Assembly (NCBI RefSeq): GCF_001665235.1
Contig: NZ_LZSC01000042.1
Location: 1-42,015 of the forward strand
Direction of reading: 5' to 3'
From: Mycobacterium sp. 1100029.7
Lineage (GTDB): Bacteria; Actinomycetota; Actinomycetes; Mycobacteriales; Mycobacteriaceae
Length of the DNA: 42,015 nt
Part shown: piece after piece, positions 7,431 through 16,498 of the stretch
Layout: each line of letters starts with the position of its first letter
Numbering within the stretch: the first letter of the stretch is position 1
Program-made: the position numbers and the translations under genes
Notes under the pieces: generated by a model
Seen by the model: the letters and a program-made list of their open reading frames with translations, nothing else
The model's database searches: none
What the model was told of the DNA's origin: nothing

Positions 7431-8603
7431 TCAGCTTGCCAGCGCGGCGTTCTCGCGTTCTTGCGGTACACCCGCTGCCGCGGGCCCGTAGCCGTAGCGC
7501 TCGATGAATTCACCCCAGCGCTCGGTGACAGTCGCCCGTTGCTCCGTCGTCATGTCGTAGCTGTTGGTCCGGTAGGTCGACTTGTCGGCGAGGTAGCTGC
7601 GCAGCCGCGGCAGGTACTGCTCGAAGCCGCCCAGATTCAGATGTCCGTACAGTTGGCGCAGCTGGCCCTCGGGGTCACCGATCAGGTCCTCGTAGTGCAG
7701 CTCGTAAAACCTTGAGGGATCAACCATTTCGCGACCCTCGTCCAACTTGCGGTAGAGCTCGGTGTAGGTCGACAGCACGTTTTCGTCCAACCCCTCGAAC
7801 GTCGGTCGCTGCAAACCGTGGACGCGGGAGAACGACTTGAACAGGTTGACGGTCGAGGGGTACACGACGTACGGATCGCGGACGATGTGAATGAACTTGG
7901 CCTGCGGGAAAACGTTGAGCAGGACCTTGATTCGGAAGCTGTGTGTCGGACTCTTGAGAACCACAGCCTTGCGCCGGCGAAAGTACAGCTGCTGGACAAA
8001 TCGGAAGATGGTGCGCTTCCAGACTTCCAGTTCGCGTGCGCTCAGCTGGTCCATGTCCAGGTACCGCTCGTCCTGGACGGGCCGGTTGGGAAACGCGATG
8101 GTCAAATACGGTGACGGCAGCCCAAGCATGCACCAGGCGAACTCGTCTTCTTGCGGATGAGCCAGGCTCAGATCCATGTTGTCCATGGCCCGGTGCTTGG
8201 ACGTCAGAAACTGCGCGAACCGGGCGAACCGATGGGTCAACAAAAAGTGATGCGGCGCAATGCATTCGTAGGTGGTGGGAGCGGTGTGGCGTTGGTCGAG
8301 GACCAGCATCTCGTGCAGCATCGTGGTACCGGTGCGCCAGTGCCCGATGATGAAGATAGGCGCATCGGCGACCGCGGTGTTGGCGACACGTCTGCCGAAC
8401 ACGATCTCCTGGCACATCCCCAGCATCGAATTGACCAGGCTCAGAACGGTGTAGATCACCGCGTAGTGCCAGCGGCTCCAATGCACGGCGAAGCGGTTGC
8501 GGACCAGCAGCCGCGCCCAGGCGGTGAAGCTGCATCCGAGCCACAGCGGCGCGGCCCACTCGTCCCACCACGTCGAGCGCGATGCCGCATGGCCCGCCCT
8601 CAT
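7431..8603 (-). CDS. PAPS-dependent sulfotransferase family protein
   Basis: The protein has 390 residues. It shows the sulfotransferase 5'-phosphosulfate loop [10 protein letters not shown] around residues 87-96 and the 3'-phosphate motif [16 protein letters not shown] near the middle. The Sulfotransfer_3-type fold transfers sulfate from PAPS to a hydroxyl acceptor. The N-terminal 80 residues are Trp-rich with a hydrophobic stretch ([15 protein letters not shown]) that may associate with the membrane. Mycobacteria carry several such enzymes that decorate lipids or glycolipids; the acceptor here is unknown. It is convergent with the LysR gene and divergent from dnaK. A putative promoter would lie in the 8604-8850 gap, where I cannot point to one with confidence. 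Confidence 0.85.
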   Translation of the reverse strand: MRAGHAASRSTWWDEWAAPLWLGCSFTAWARLLVRNRFAVHWSRWHYAVIYTVLSLVNSMLGMCQEIVFGRRVANTAVADAPIFIIGHWRTGTTMLHEMLVLDQRHTAPTTYECIAPHHFLLTHRFARFAQFLTSKHRAMDNMDLSLAHPQEDEFAWCMLGLPSPYLTIAFPNRPVQDERYLDMDQLSARELEVWKRTIFRFVQQLYFRRRKAVVLKSPTHSFRIKVLLNVFPQAKFIHIVRDPYVVYPSTVNLFKSFSRVHGLQRPTFEGLDENVLSTYTELYRKLDEGREMVDPSRFYELHYEDLIGDPEGQLRQLYGHLNLGGFEQYLPRLRSYLADKSTYRTNSYDMTTEQRATVTERWGEFIERYGYGPAAAGVPQERENAALAS

Positions 8604-8853
8604 CGCCGGCTACACCAACACAGAGGAGTCGCGCCATGCGCGTCGACAGCATGCGGAGCGGCCATGACGCTTCGCCCTTCTCTCGAAGATTTCGGCCGGA
8701 TGTGACGACCAAAAGCCACGCTAGATGTCTGTGTAGTTCGACGCATGGCTAATTAACGAAAACGTCATTTTGATGACACGGCGAATTTGAAGTCCCGGCC
8801 GACGGCCTGGTGCCGTGGCACCGGACGCGCTCGCCAAAATTTTTTGGACCGGC
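8604..8853. other. Intergenic region upstream of the dnaK promoter
   Basis: No convincing gene is seen. It holds a GGTGCC-gt-GGCACC hairpin near 8809-8822 and an AT-rich block with a CCAAAA/TTTTGG dyad around 8834-8847, just upstream of the SigH-like -35. The AT block could act as an upstream promoter element or nucleoid-protein site, which is speculative. The leftward sulfotransferase promoter must also lie here. Confidence 0.4.
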
Positions 8854-8882
8854 GGGAACAAGCTGCCACGAACAGCCGTTAG
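8854..8882 (+). promoter_or_regulatory. SigH-type promoter of dnaK
   Basis: GGGAACA (8854-8860) and CGTTAG (8877-8882) are separated by 16 bp, matching the mycobacterial SigH consensus (GGAAYA, 16-17 bp, cGTT). The dnaK operon is a known SigH target in M. tuberculosis, and the same spacing occurs before clpB in this window. Confidence 0.8.
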
Positions 8883-8894
8883 CATGATCGACAA

Positions 8895-8915
8895 GTTGAG
8901 TGACCCAGACTCAAT
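8895..8915. promoter_or_regulatory. HAIR operator 1 for HspR
   Basis: GTTGAGT and ACTCAAT flank 7 bp (gacccag), one mismatch per arm from the HspR-binding HAIR element CTTGAGT-N7-ACTCAAG. It sits just downstream of the SigH-like -10, where bound HspR would block initiation. A TTGACA at 8922-8927 may be the -35 of a second, housekeeping promoter. Confidence 0.85.
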
Positions 8916-8948
8916 ACTGGGTTGACAGGTCTGGCTCTCGCGGGCAGG

Positions 8949-8969
8949 CTTGAGCGGGGTTCACTCAGC
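8949..8969. promoter_or_regulatory. HAIR operator 2 for HspR
   Basis: CTTGAGC and ACTCAGC flank 7 bp (ggggttc). This is a second HAIR element, 33 bp centre-to-start upstream of the ribosome-binding site AGGAGG at 9000-9005. Two operators suggest cooperative HspR repression of dnaK. Confidence 0.8.
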
Positions 8970-9012
8970 ATAGTGGCACCAAAGAAGCTCTACTCAATCA
9001 GGAGGAATCACT

Positions 9013-10865
<1,853 letters not shown>

Positions 10866-10869
<4 letters not shown>

Positions 10870-11507
10870 GCGAGGCGAATCCGCAAGAACCGGTAACGGT
10901 AACCGACAAGCGGCGGATTGATCCCGAGACCGGAGAAGCGCGCAACGTCCCTCCCGGCCCTGTGCCGGGAGGGACCGCCGCCCCGGAGAGCGCCGCGACG
11001 GAGGAAAGCAGCGGCAAGGTCGCCGAGCTGACCGCCGATCTGCAGCGAGTCCAGGCCGATTTCGCCAACTATCGGAAACGGGCCCTGCGTGACCAGCAGG
11101 CCGCGGCCGACCGGGCCAAGGCCACCGTCGTCAGCCAATTGTTGGGTGTCCTCGACGATCTCGAGCGCGCCCGCAAGCACGGCGATCTGGAATCGGGTCC
11201 GCTGAAGTCGGTAGCCGACAAACTGGACAGTGCGCTGTCCGGCTTGGGCCTGACCGCGTTCGGTGAAGAGGGAGAAGATTTCGACCCGGTGTTGCACGAG
11301 GCCGTGCAGCACGAGGGGGATGGCTCCCGGCCCGTGATCGGCACCGTGATGCGGCAGGGCTACAAGCTCGGCGAAAGCGTGCTCCGCCATGCCTTGGTCG
11401 GCGTCGTCGACACCGTCCCTGGCGACGGCAGCGCGGCCGCAGCCGCCGAGCCCGCCAAAACCGAACCGGCCGACACGGACGATAACGCCGACACCTCAGG
11501 TGATTAA
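10866..11507 (+). CDS. grpE: Nucleotide exchange factor GrpE
   Basis: The protein has 213 residues from a GTG that overlaps the dnaK stop by 4 bp (GTGA), which implies translational coupling. An unstructured N-terminal stretch is followed by the long coiled-coil segment ([21 protein letters not shown] and onward) and the C-terminal beta domain with [10 protein letters not shown] and [20 protein letters not shown], typical of the family. The Ala/Glu-rich tail is disordered. It releases ADP from DnaK as a dimer. Confidence 0.96.
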
Positions 11508-11556
11508 GGCACAGAATCAGGACAACAACGAGAAAGGTGAGAGGGGGTGACGCGAC

Positions 11557-12735
11557 ATGGCCCAGCGTGAATGGGTCGAAAAGGACTTCTACAAGGAGCT
11601 TGGCGTCTCCTCCGACGCCAGCCCCGAAGAGATCAAGCGCGCCTATCGCAAGTTGGCGCGCGATCTGCATCCGGACGCCAATCCCGACAACCCCGCCGCC
11701 GGCGAGCGTTTCAAGGCGGTGTCGGAAGCACACAACGTGCTCTCGGATGCGGCAAAGCGCAAGGAGTACGACGAAACCCGTCGACTCTTTGCCGGCGGTG
11801 GCCTGGGCGGTCGAAGGTTCGACACCGGAGGCTTCAGCGGCTTCAACGTAGGTGGCGACGGCGCCGAGTTCAATCTCAACGATCTGTTCGACGCCGCCGG
11901 CCGCAGTGGGGGCACCAACATCGGTGACCTCTTCGGCGGCTTGTTCGGCCGGGGTGCGGGCGCGCGTCCCAGCCGGCCGCGACGCGGCAACGATTTGGAG
12001 ACCGAGACGGAGCTGGACTTCGTCGAGGCGGCCAAGGGTGTCGCGATGCCGCTGCGGCTGACCAGCCCGGCGCCATGCACGAATTGCCATGGCAGCGGGG
12101 CACGTCCGGGTACCAGCCCCAAGGTGTGCCCCACCTGTAACGGCGCCGGTGTGATCAGCAGCAACCAAGGGGCGTTCGGATTCTCCGAACCATGCACCGA
12201 CTGTCGGGGCAGCGGCTCGATCATCGAACACCCCTGCGACGAGTGCAAGGGCACCGGCGTCACTACCCGCACCCGCACCATCAACGTGCGGATCCCGCCC
12301 GGAGTCGAAGACGGACAACGGATTCGGCTACCCGGACAGGGTGAGGCCGGGCTGCGCGGTGCGCCGTCGGGCGACCTCTACGTGACCGTGCATGTGCGGC
12401 CGGACAAGGTCTTCGCCCGTGACGGCGACGACCTCACCGTGACCGTACCGGTCAGCTTCAGTGAATTGGCATTGGGCTCAACGCTTTCGGTGCCGACGCT
12501 GGACGGGAAGGTCGGAGTTCGGGTGCCCAAGGGCACTACCGACGGCCGCATCCTGCGGGTCCGCGGGCGCGGCGTGCCCAAACGCAGTGGCGGTAACGGG
12601 GACCTGCTGGTCACCGTGAAAGTCGCTGTGCCACCGAATCTGGAAGGCGCTGCGCAGGAGGCGCTGGAGGCGTACGCCGAAGCCGAGCGGTCCAGTGGCT
12701 TCAACCCGCGGGCGGGATGGGCGGGTAACCGCTGA
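11557..12735 (+). CDS. dnaJ1: Type I J-domain co-chaperone DnaJ1
   Basis: The protein has 392 residues and has all type I DnaJ parts. The J domain carries the HPD tripeptide in [11 protein letters not shown] near residues 37-39. A Gly/Phe-rich region ([17 protein letters not shown]) follows. Four zinc-binding CxxCxGxG repeats are seen: [24 protein letters not shown] and CDECKGTG. The two C-terminal substrate-binding domains complete it. It delivers clients to DnaK and stimulates its ATPase. A purine-rich ribosome-binding site (GAAAGGTGAGAGGG) precedes the ATG. Mycobacteria usually carry a second dnaJ elsewhere, so this operon copy is dnaJ1. Confidence 0.97.
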   Translation: MAQREWVEKDFYKELGVSSDASPEEIKRAYRKLARDLHPDANPDNPAAGERFKAVSEAHNVLSDAAKRKEYDETRRLFAGGGLGGRRFDTGGFSGFNVGGDGAEFNLNDLFDAAGRSGGTNIGDLFGGLFGRGAGARPSRPRRGNDLETETELDFVEAAKGVAMPLRLTSPAPCTNCHGSGARPGTSPKVCPTCNGAGVISSNQGAFGFSEPCTDCRGSGSIIEHPCDECKGTGVTTRTRTINVRIPPGVEDGQRIRLPGQGEAGLRGAPSGDLYVTVHVRPDKVFARDGDDLTVTVPVSFSELALGSTLSVPTLDGKVGVRVPKGTTDGRILRVRGRGVPKRSGGNGDLLVTVKVAVPPNLEGAAQEALEAYAEAERSSGFNPRAGWAGNR

Positions 12736-13121
12736 TGGCGAAGAACTCCAAGCGAGACGACGCCCGGACTTTTTTGATCTCGGTGGCGGCTGAACTGGCC
12801 GGCATGCACGCGCAGACCTTGCGTACCTACGACCGCCTCGGGCTGGTGACACCGAGCCGCACTTCTGGTGGCGGACGGCGCTATTCGCAGCACGATGTGG
12901 ATCTGCTGCGCGAGGTACAGCGCTTGTCGCAGGACGAGGGCGTCAACCTGGCCGGCATCAAGCGCATCATCGAGCTGACCAACCAGGTCGAGGCGCTGCA
13001 GTCGCGGCTGAAGGAAATGGCCGAGGAGATAGCCGTGTTGCGCGGCAACCAGCGCCGCGAGGTCGCGGTGGTGCCCAAGAGCACCGCGCTGGTGGTGTGG
13101 CAGCCGCGTAAAGGCCGCTAG
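12735..13121 (+). CDS. hspR: Heat-shock repressor HspR (MerR family)
   Basis: The protein has 128 residues; its ATG shares one base with the dnaJ1 stop (TGATG). A MerR-type winged helix is evident: FLISVAAELAGMHAQTLRTYDRLGLV, with GGGRRYSQHDVDLL as the wing, then a C-terminal helix for dimerisation (EALQSRLKEMAEEIAVL). It represses its own operon and clpB through the HAIR sites at 8895, 8949 and 18674, with DnaK as co-repressor. Its stop shares the tetramer CTAG with the stop of the convergent HEAT-like gene, so no spacer or terminator separates this conserved operon from the variable island. Confidence 0.96.
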   Translation: MAKNSKRDDARTFLISVAAELAGMHAQTLRTYDRLGLVTPSRTSGGGRRYSQHDVDLLREVQRLSQDEGVNLAGIKRIIELTNQVEALQSRLKEMAEEIAVLRGNQRREVAVVPKSTALVVWQPRKGR

Positions 13122-14089
13122 TCCGCGGGCAGCTTGTCGAGTGTCTTCCGCGCCTCCTTGCGGAAGACTTCGTGTTCGTTGTCGAGGTATTCGGCGACGG
13201 CATCCCGCACGCCGGTGGCCTGCTGTTGCACCAGGGCGCGCATGGCGGGGATTCGTGTTCCTGGGTCCGACAGTTGGCTGACCGCAAGCTCTTTGGCCTC
13301 TTCGGTTTTGATTCTGCCGAGCCACCGAACGAACACAAATTTAATGCCGAAGTTGCGCTCGGAGCGGATGAGCGCCGCGACCCGGGGGTAGTCGGAGCGC
13401 TGGCACAACTTGACCAACGCAAAGCCAGCGCTATCGAGCTCGAGATTGGTCAGAGGTGGCTCGATCTCGAACTGGTGAAACAAAATATCCACGGCGGCAC
13501 GATTACCTTTGGCGTGCTTTCTGCTCAATTCTCTCAACAAGACTGATCTCACGTACCTGCGCGCATCACCGGAAGGCACCCGTTCGTCGAAGTTCTCCAG
13601 CCAATCGACCACGATCGGCATGGCTTCCGGATAGTCGAAGCTTGCGTCGATCAGGGAATATGCCTTGACCAGGCTGCCCGAGTAGCGCTCGATCATTTCA
13701 GCCACTCGTGGGAAGTCCGATCGATCCATGCTGTCCCTAAGCGCCCAAGCGGCGAACCTGAGTTCCTCGCGGCTGAGCGCAGGTTCGATTTCGAACTGCC
13801 GGAACAGCACCTCGACCGCGCGGCGGTTGCCGCGCGAATATTCGGAAATAAGGTTGCGTATCAGCGCGATTCGCACTGCAGGCCGATTGTCGTCGTCGGG
13901 TATTCGTTTGTCGAAGTTCTCCAGCCAGTCGATCATGATGGGCACTGCCGCGGCGTACCGGTAGGGAGCTGTTACCAAATCGAAAATCGTCCACTCGGGG
14001 ATGCCGGCCTCACGGAGTTGCGACATCATCTCCCACATGAAGTCCGGCCAATCGTCGGACGACTCCAGATAGGGCGGTAGCTCGTCCAC
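13118..14089 (-). CDS. HEAT-like repeat protein, long member of a tandem array
   Basis: I chose the GTG at 14089 (VDELPPYLE), 4 bp after the upstream gene's stop and preceded by AGGA, giving 323 residues. A longer frame to 14263 would add 58 residues that are just a shifted reading of the preceding gene. The protein holds two versions of the same block: PIMIDWLENFDKRIP ... RSDFPRVAEMI and PIVVDWLENFDERVP ... RSDYPRVAALI, an internal duplication of about 120 residues. The C-terminal part (EAKELAVSQL, VRDAVAEYLDNEHEVFRKEARKTLDKLP) is a HEAT-like helical solenoid shared with both upstream genes. Such solenoids bind proteins or nucleic acids. No catalytic motif is seen and the function is unknown. 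Its stop overlaps that of hspR. Confidence 0.75.
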   Translation of the reverse strand: MDELPPYLESSDDWPDFMWEMMSQLREAGIPEWTIFDLVTAPYRYAAAVPIMIDWLENFDKRIPDDDNRPAVRIALIRNLISEYSRGNRRAVEVLFRQFEIEPALSREELRFAAWALRDSMDRSDFPRVAEMIERYSGSLVKAYSLIDASFDYPEAMPIVVDWLENFDERVPSGDARRYVRSVLLRELSRKHAKGNRAAVDILFHQFEIEPPLTNLELDSAGFALVKLCQRSDYPRVAALIRSERNFGIKFVFVRWLGRIKTEEAKELAVSQLSDPGTRIPAMRALVQQQATGVRDAVAEYLDNEHEVFRKEARKTLDKLPAD

Positions 14090-14093
14090 GGTT

Positions 14094-14750
14094 CTAGTCC
14101 TGGGGAAGTTTGTCGAGGGTCTTGCGTGCTTCCTTGCGCCACACCTCGTGCTCGTCGTCGAGATAGACGGCGACCGCGTCGCGTACACCGGTGGCCTTCT
14201 GGCGCACCAAGGCGGCCATCGCGGCATCGCGGGTTGCGGGATTTGGAAGTTGGCTGACGGCAAGTTCTTTGGCTTCCTCGGTTTTGAACTGGCCGATCCA
14301 GCGCACTAGCTCAGACTTGGTGGGGAAGTCCCGGTCGGAGCGGATGACATCAGCTACCCGCGGAAAGTCGCAGCGCTCCAAGATTTCGACAAGCGCATAG
14401 CCGACAGGCTCAAGCTCGAATTTGTCAAGTGGAGGATCGACCTCTAGCTGATGAAACAGGATGTCGATCGCCGCGCGATTTCCCTTGGCGTGCTTAGTTA
14501 TTAGATTACGAATCAGGCCGGCGCGGCACGACCAGCGGTCTCTTCCAGGCGGTATGCGCTCGTCAAGGTGCTGCAGCCAGTCGACCATTATGGGCACTGC
14601 TTGCGGATAATCGATCTTCGAATTCACTAGCTGCCAGATGGTGTCTAGGGGGATGCCCGCCTCATTCAGTTCGCGCTTTAGCGCTCGTCGGTACTCCGGG
14701 CAGGCCGCGGGGTCGTCGCCGTACCTACTCATTGCCGGCTGCGCACTCAC
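14094..14750 (-). CDS. HEAT-like repeat protein, middle member of the tandem array
   Basis: The protein has 218 residues from a GTG that overlaps the preceding stop by 4 bp (GTGA); an ATG 6 codons in is an alternative. The order of blocks is GIPLDTIWQLVNSKIDYP, AVPIMVDWLQHLDERIP, GLIRNLITKHAKGNRAAIDILFHQ, FPRVADVIRSDRDFPTKSELVRWIG, and a last helical pair ending DDEHEVWRKEARKTLDKLPQD. It aligns along its whole length with the gene at 14747-15382, at what I judge to be well over half identity. It is soluble with no signal peptide. It is co-transcribed with its paralogues. Local base use is more AT-rich than the flanks: bases 14461-14520 contain 31 G+C of 60 by my count, suggesting acquisition from outside. 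Confidence 0.75.
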   Translation of the reverse strand: MSAQPAMSRYGDDPAACPEYRRALKRELNEAGIPLDTIWQLVNSKIDYPQAVPIMVDWLQHLDERIPPGRDRWSCRAGLIRNLITKHAKGNRAAIDILFHQLEVDPPLDKFELEPVGYALVEILERCDFPRVADVIRSDRDFPTKSELVRWIGQFKTEEAKELAVSQLPNPATRDAAMAALVRQKATGVRDAVAVYLDDEHEVWRKEARKTLDKLPQD

Positions 14751-15382
14751 TCTTCGGGAAGTTTGTCGAGGGTCTTGCGGGCTTCCTTACGGAAGACCTC
14801 GTGTTCGTTGTCGAGGTATTTGGCCACTGCGTCGCGTACGCCGGTGGCCTTTTGACGCACCAGGGCGGACATCGCTGCGGACCGAGTTCTGGGATTTGGA
14901 AGTTGACTTACGGCAAGCTCTTTGGCCTCATCGGTTTTGAATTGGCCCAGCCAGCGCACCAGCTGTGACTTGGTGGGAAAGTCACGCTCGGACCGGATCA
15001 GGGCGGCGACTCGCGGAAAGTCGGAGCGATCCGCGACTTGGGCCAGCGCGAAGCCTGCGGCCTCGAGTTCTAGGTTGGTTAGTGGAGGTTCAATTTCGAA
15101 CTGGTGAAACAAAATGTCGGCGGCCGCGCGGTTGCCTTTCGCATTCTTCGTAATCAGATTGCGAATCAGCCCAGCACGCCACGCCCGGCGGTCCTCGTCG
15201 GGTGGGACGCGCTCGTCGAGGTGCTCTAGCCAGTCGACGATGATCGGTACTGCTGCCGGGTAATCGTTGCGGGAGTTGACCAATTCCCACACGGTGTCTT
15301 CGGGGATGCCAGCTTCGTCCAGCTGGCGCTTCATCGCTTGTTTGGCTTGCGGCCAAGTCTCTGGCTCTCCTGGTGACCTCAT
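14747..15382 (-). CDS. HEAT-like repeat protein, first member of the tandem array
   Basis: The protein has 211 residues from an ATG that overlaps the stop of the small upstream gene (ATGA). The architecture is the same as its downstream paralogue: GIPEDTVWELVNSRNDYP, AVPIIVDWLEHLDERVP, RNLITKNAKGNRAAADILFHQ, FPRVAALIRSERDFPTKSQLVRWLG and the terminal EHEVFRKEARKTLDKLPEE. The conserved Pro/Asp/Arg pattern in paired helices is typical of HEAT repeats. Tandem, slightly diverged copies with tight overlaps are what one sees in immunity-gene arrays of toxin systems, but no toxin gene is present here, so that reading is only an inference. Function unknown. Confidence 0.75.
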   Translation of the reverse strand: MRSPGEPETWPQAKQAMKRQLDEAGIPEDTVWELVNSRNDYPAAVPIIVDWLEHLDERVPPDEDRRAWRAGLIRNLITKNAKGNRAAADILFHQFEIEPPLTNLELEAAGFALAQVADRSDFPRVAALIRSERDFPTKSQLVRWLGQFKTDEAKELAVSQLPNPRTRSAAMSALVRQKATGVRDAVAKYLDNEHEVFRKEARKTLDKLPEE

Positions 15383-15588
15383 GACAGGTTCGTGCTTGCG
15401 TCGAGGTGCAGGATTCGCGGGTCGATTCGCAGATCGATCAGGCGCAGCTGACCGTTGACGGTCACCTCGACGGTGCCCGTCTCGTCGGTCACCGCGAACG
15501 CCTCGGTGCGCATTCGCTCAACCCGCTGATCGAGCAGCGCCATGGCGGCGTTCCAGTGCTGCATCATCTGCGAGATCTCGGGACGCAT
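15379..15588 (-). CDS. Truncated YbaB/EbfC-like small protein
   Basis: The protein has 69 residues. The core (TGTVEVTVNGQLRLIDLRIDPRIL) resembles the YbaB/EbfC nucleoid-associated fold, preceded by a helix (MRPEISQMMQHWNAAMALLDQRVERMR). Family members are usually 100 residues or more; here the C-terminal helix is missing and the frame ends abruptly in HLDASTNLS at a stop overlapping the next gene. In actinobacteria such genes often stand at the head of clusters encoding secreted WXG100-type effectors or toxins and their immunity proteins. A deletion that removed its 3' end and any effector gene would explain the present arrangement. It starts 4 bp inside the gap after the epimerase stop and probably heads the HEAT array operon. 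Confidence 0.6.
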   Translation of the reverse strand: MRPEISQMMQHWNAAMALLDQRVERMRTEAFAVTDETGTVEVTVNGQLRLIDLRIDPRILHLDASTNLS

Positions 15589-15591
15589 GGC

Positions 15592-16482
15592 CTAGACCCG
15601 GATCGAGAACACCGCGACGGCCGGTTCACCGGGGCGCGCGCTGCGGTAGCCGCTGCGGCTCAGCGCATCGGTCGGCGCGGTCATCGGCTCGAAGCACACG
15701 ATGTCCTCGCCGGGCGGCGCGAAGATCTGGGTCGCCGAATACCCCTGCTCGAAGTGCACTTCCAGGCGGCGTCCGCCGCCGGACACCGCGAACACCGCGC
15801 CCTCGGGCACCTTGTCATAGGCGTCATCAAAAGCGTTGTCGCCCAGGGCTTCTTTCTTGGCCGGCTCTTCCGAAGCTACCCCGGTCGGCAGGCCCCGCTC
15901 GTCGAGTTCCAGATGCCGCAGCGGCGGTGTCTCGATGACCCACTCGCTGCGTGGCGCGTCGGGAACTCGCAGGTAGGGATGGAAGCCGAAACACAGCGGG
16001 ACCGCGACCTCGCCGGTCGCGGCGACGGTGGTACTCACCGTCAGCGTCCGTTCGGCCAGGCGGACCGACACCGTCAGCATGTGCGGGAATGGGAAGCTGG
16101 CCAGCAGCCGCGGCTCGGCACCGAAGTCCACTTCGGCGGTCAGCTCGTTGGCCGACTCGGTGACCACTCGCCAGCCCGGGTAGGCGGCCAAGGTGCCATG
16201 GATGGGCAGCCCGTTGGGATCGGCCCGCACCCCGTTTTCACCCGGCGTCAGATCGACGGTGACATTTTCGGCGGTATAAGTGTTGCTGCTCAATCGATTT
16301 GCCCAGGGATACAGGATCGGGATACCCATGGTCTTGCCGGCTTCGATGTAGGCATCCAGACCGCGCCGCTGACCGAGCAGCTCCACTCCGGAGTCGGTCA
16401 GCGAGATGCCGATCATGCCCGCGTCCGGCACGAACTGTGCGGCCAACGATGACGTGGGATCGCGCAGAGTCACGACGTGCAC
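15592..16482 (-). CDS. Aldose 1-epimerase (galactose mutarotase) family protein
   Basis: The protein has 296 residues. It has the beta-supersandwich signatures of the family: GIPILYPWANRL near 52-63, LPIHGTLAAYPGWRV with the conserved His, CFGFHPYLRVPDA with the second catalytic His, and FEPMTAPTDAL with the catalytic Glu near 270. It interconverts alpha and beta anomers of a sugar or hexose-6-phosphate. No other sugar genes are adjacent, so the substrate is open. It is co-directional with the globin-reductase upstream, 16 bp away, and lies next to the HEAT array downstream. Confidence 0.85.
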   Translation of the reverse strand: MHVVTLRDPTSSLAAQFVPDAGMIGISLTDSGVELLGQRRGLDAYIEAGKTMGIPILYPWANRLSSNTYTAENVTVDLTPGENGVRADPNGLPIHGTLAAYPGWRVVTESANELTAEVDFGAEPRLLASFPFPHMLTVSVRLAERTLTVSTTVAATGEVAVPLCFGFHPYLRVPDAPRSEWVIETPPLRHLELDERGLPTGVASEEPAKKEALGDNAFDDAYDKVPEGAVFAVSGGGRRLEVHFEQGYSATQIFAPPGEDIVCFEPMTAPTDALSRSGYRSARPGEPAVAVFSIRV

Positions 16483-16498
16483 GCGGTCAGCCTAACCG

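Noticed and set aside
8922..8950. Firm housekeeping promoter for dnaK (TTGACA, then CAGGCT 17 bp on)
   Set aside because: The -35 is good but the -10 is weak, so I mention it only as a possibility beside the HAIR sites.
14090..14263. N-terminal extension of the long HEAT-like protein
   Set aside because: Its 58 residues are a shifted reading of the conserved end of the upstream paralogue; the GTG at 14089 with AGGA upstream is better.
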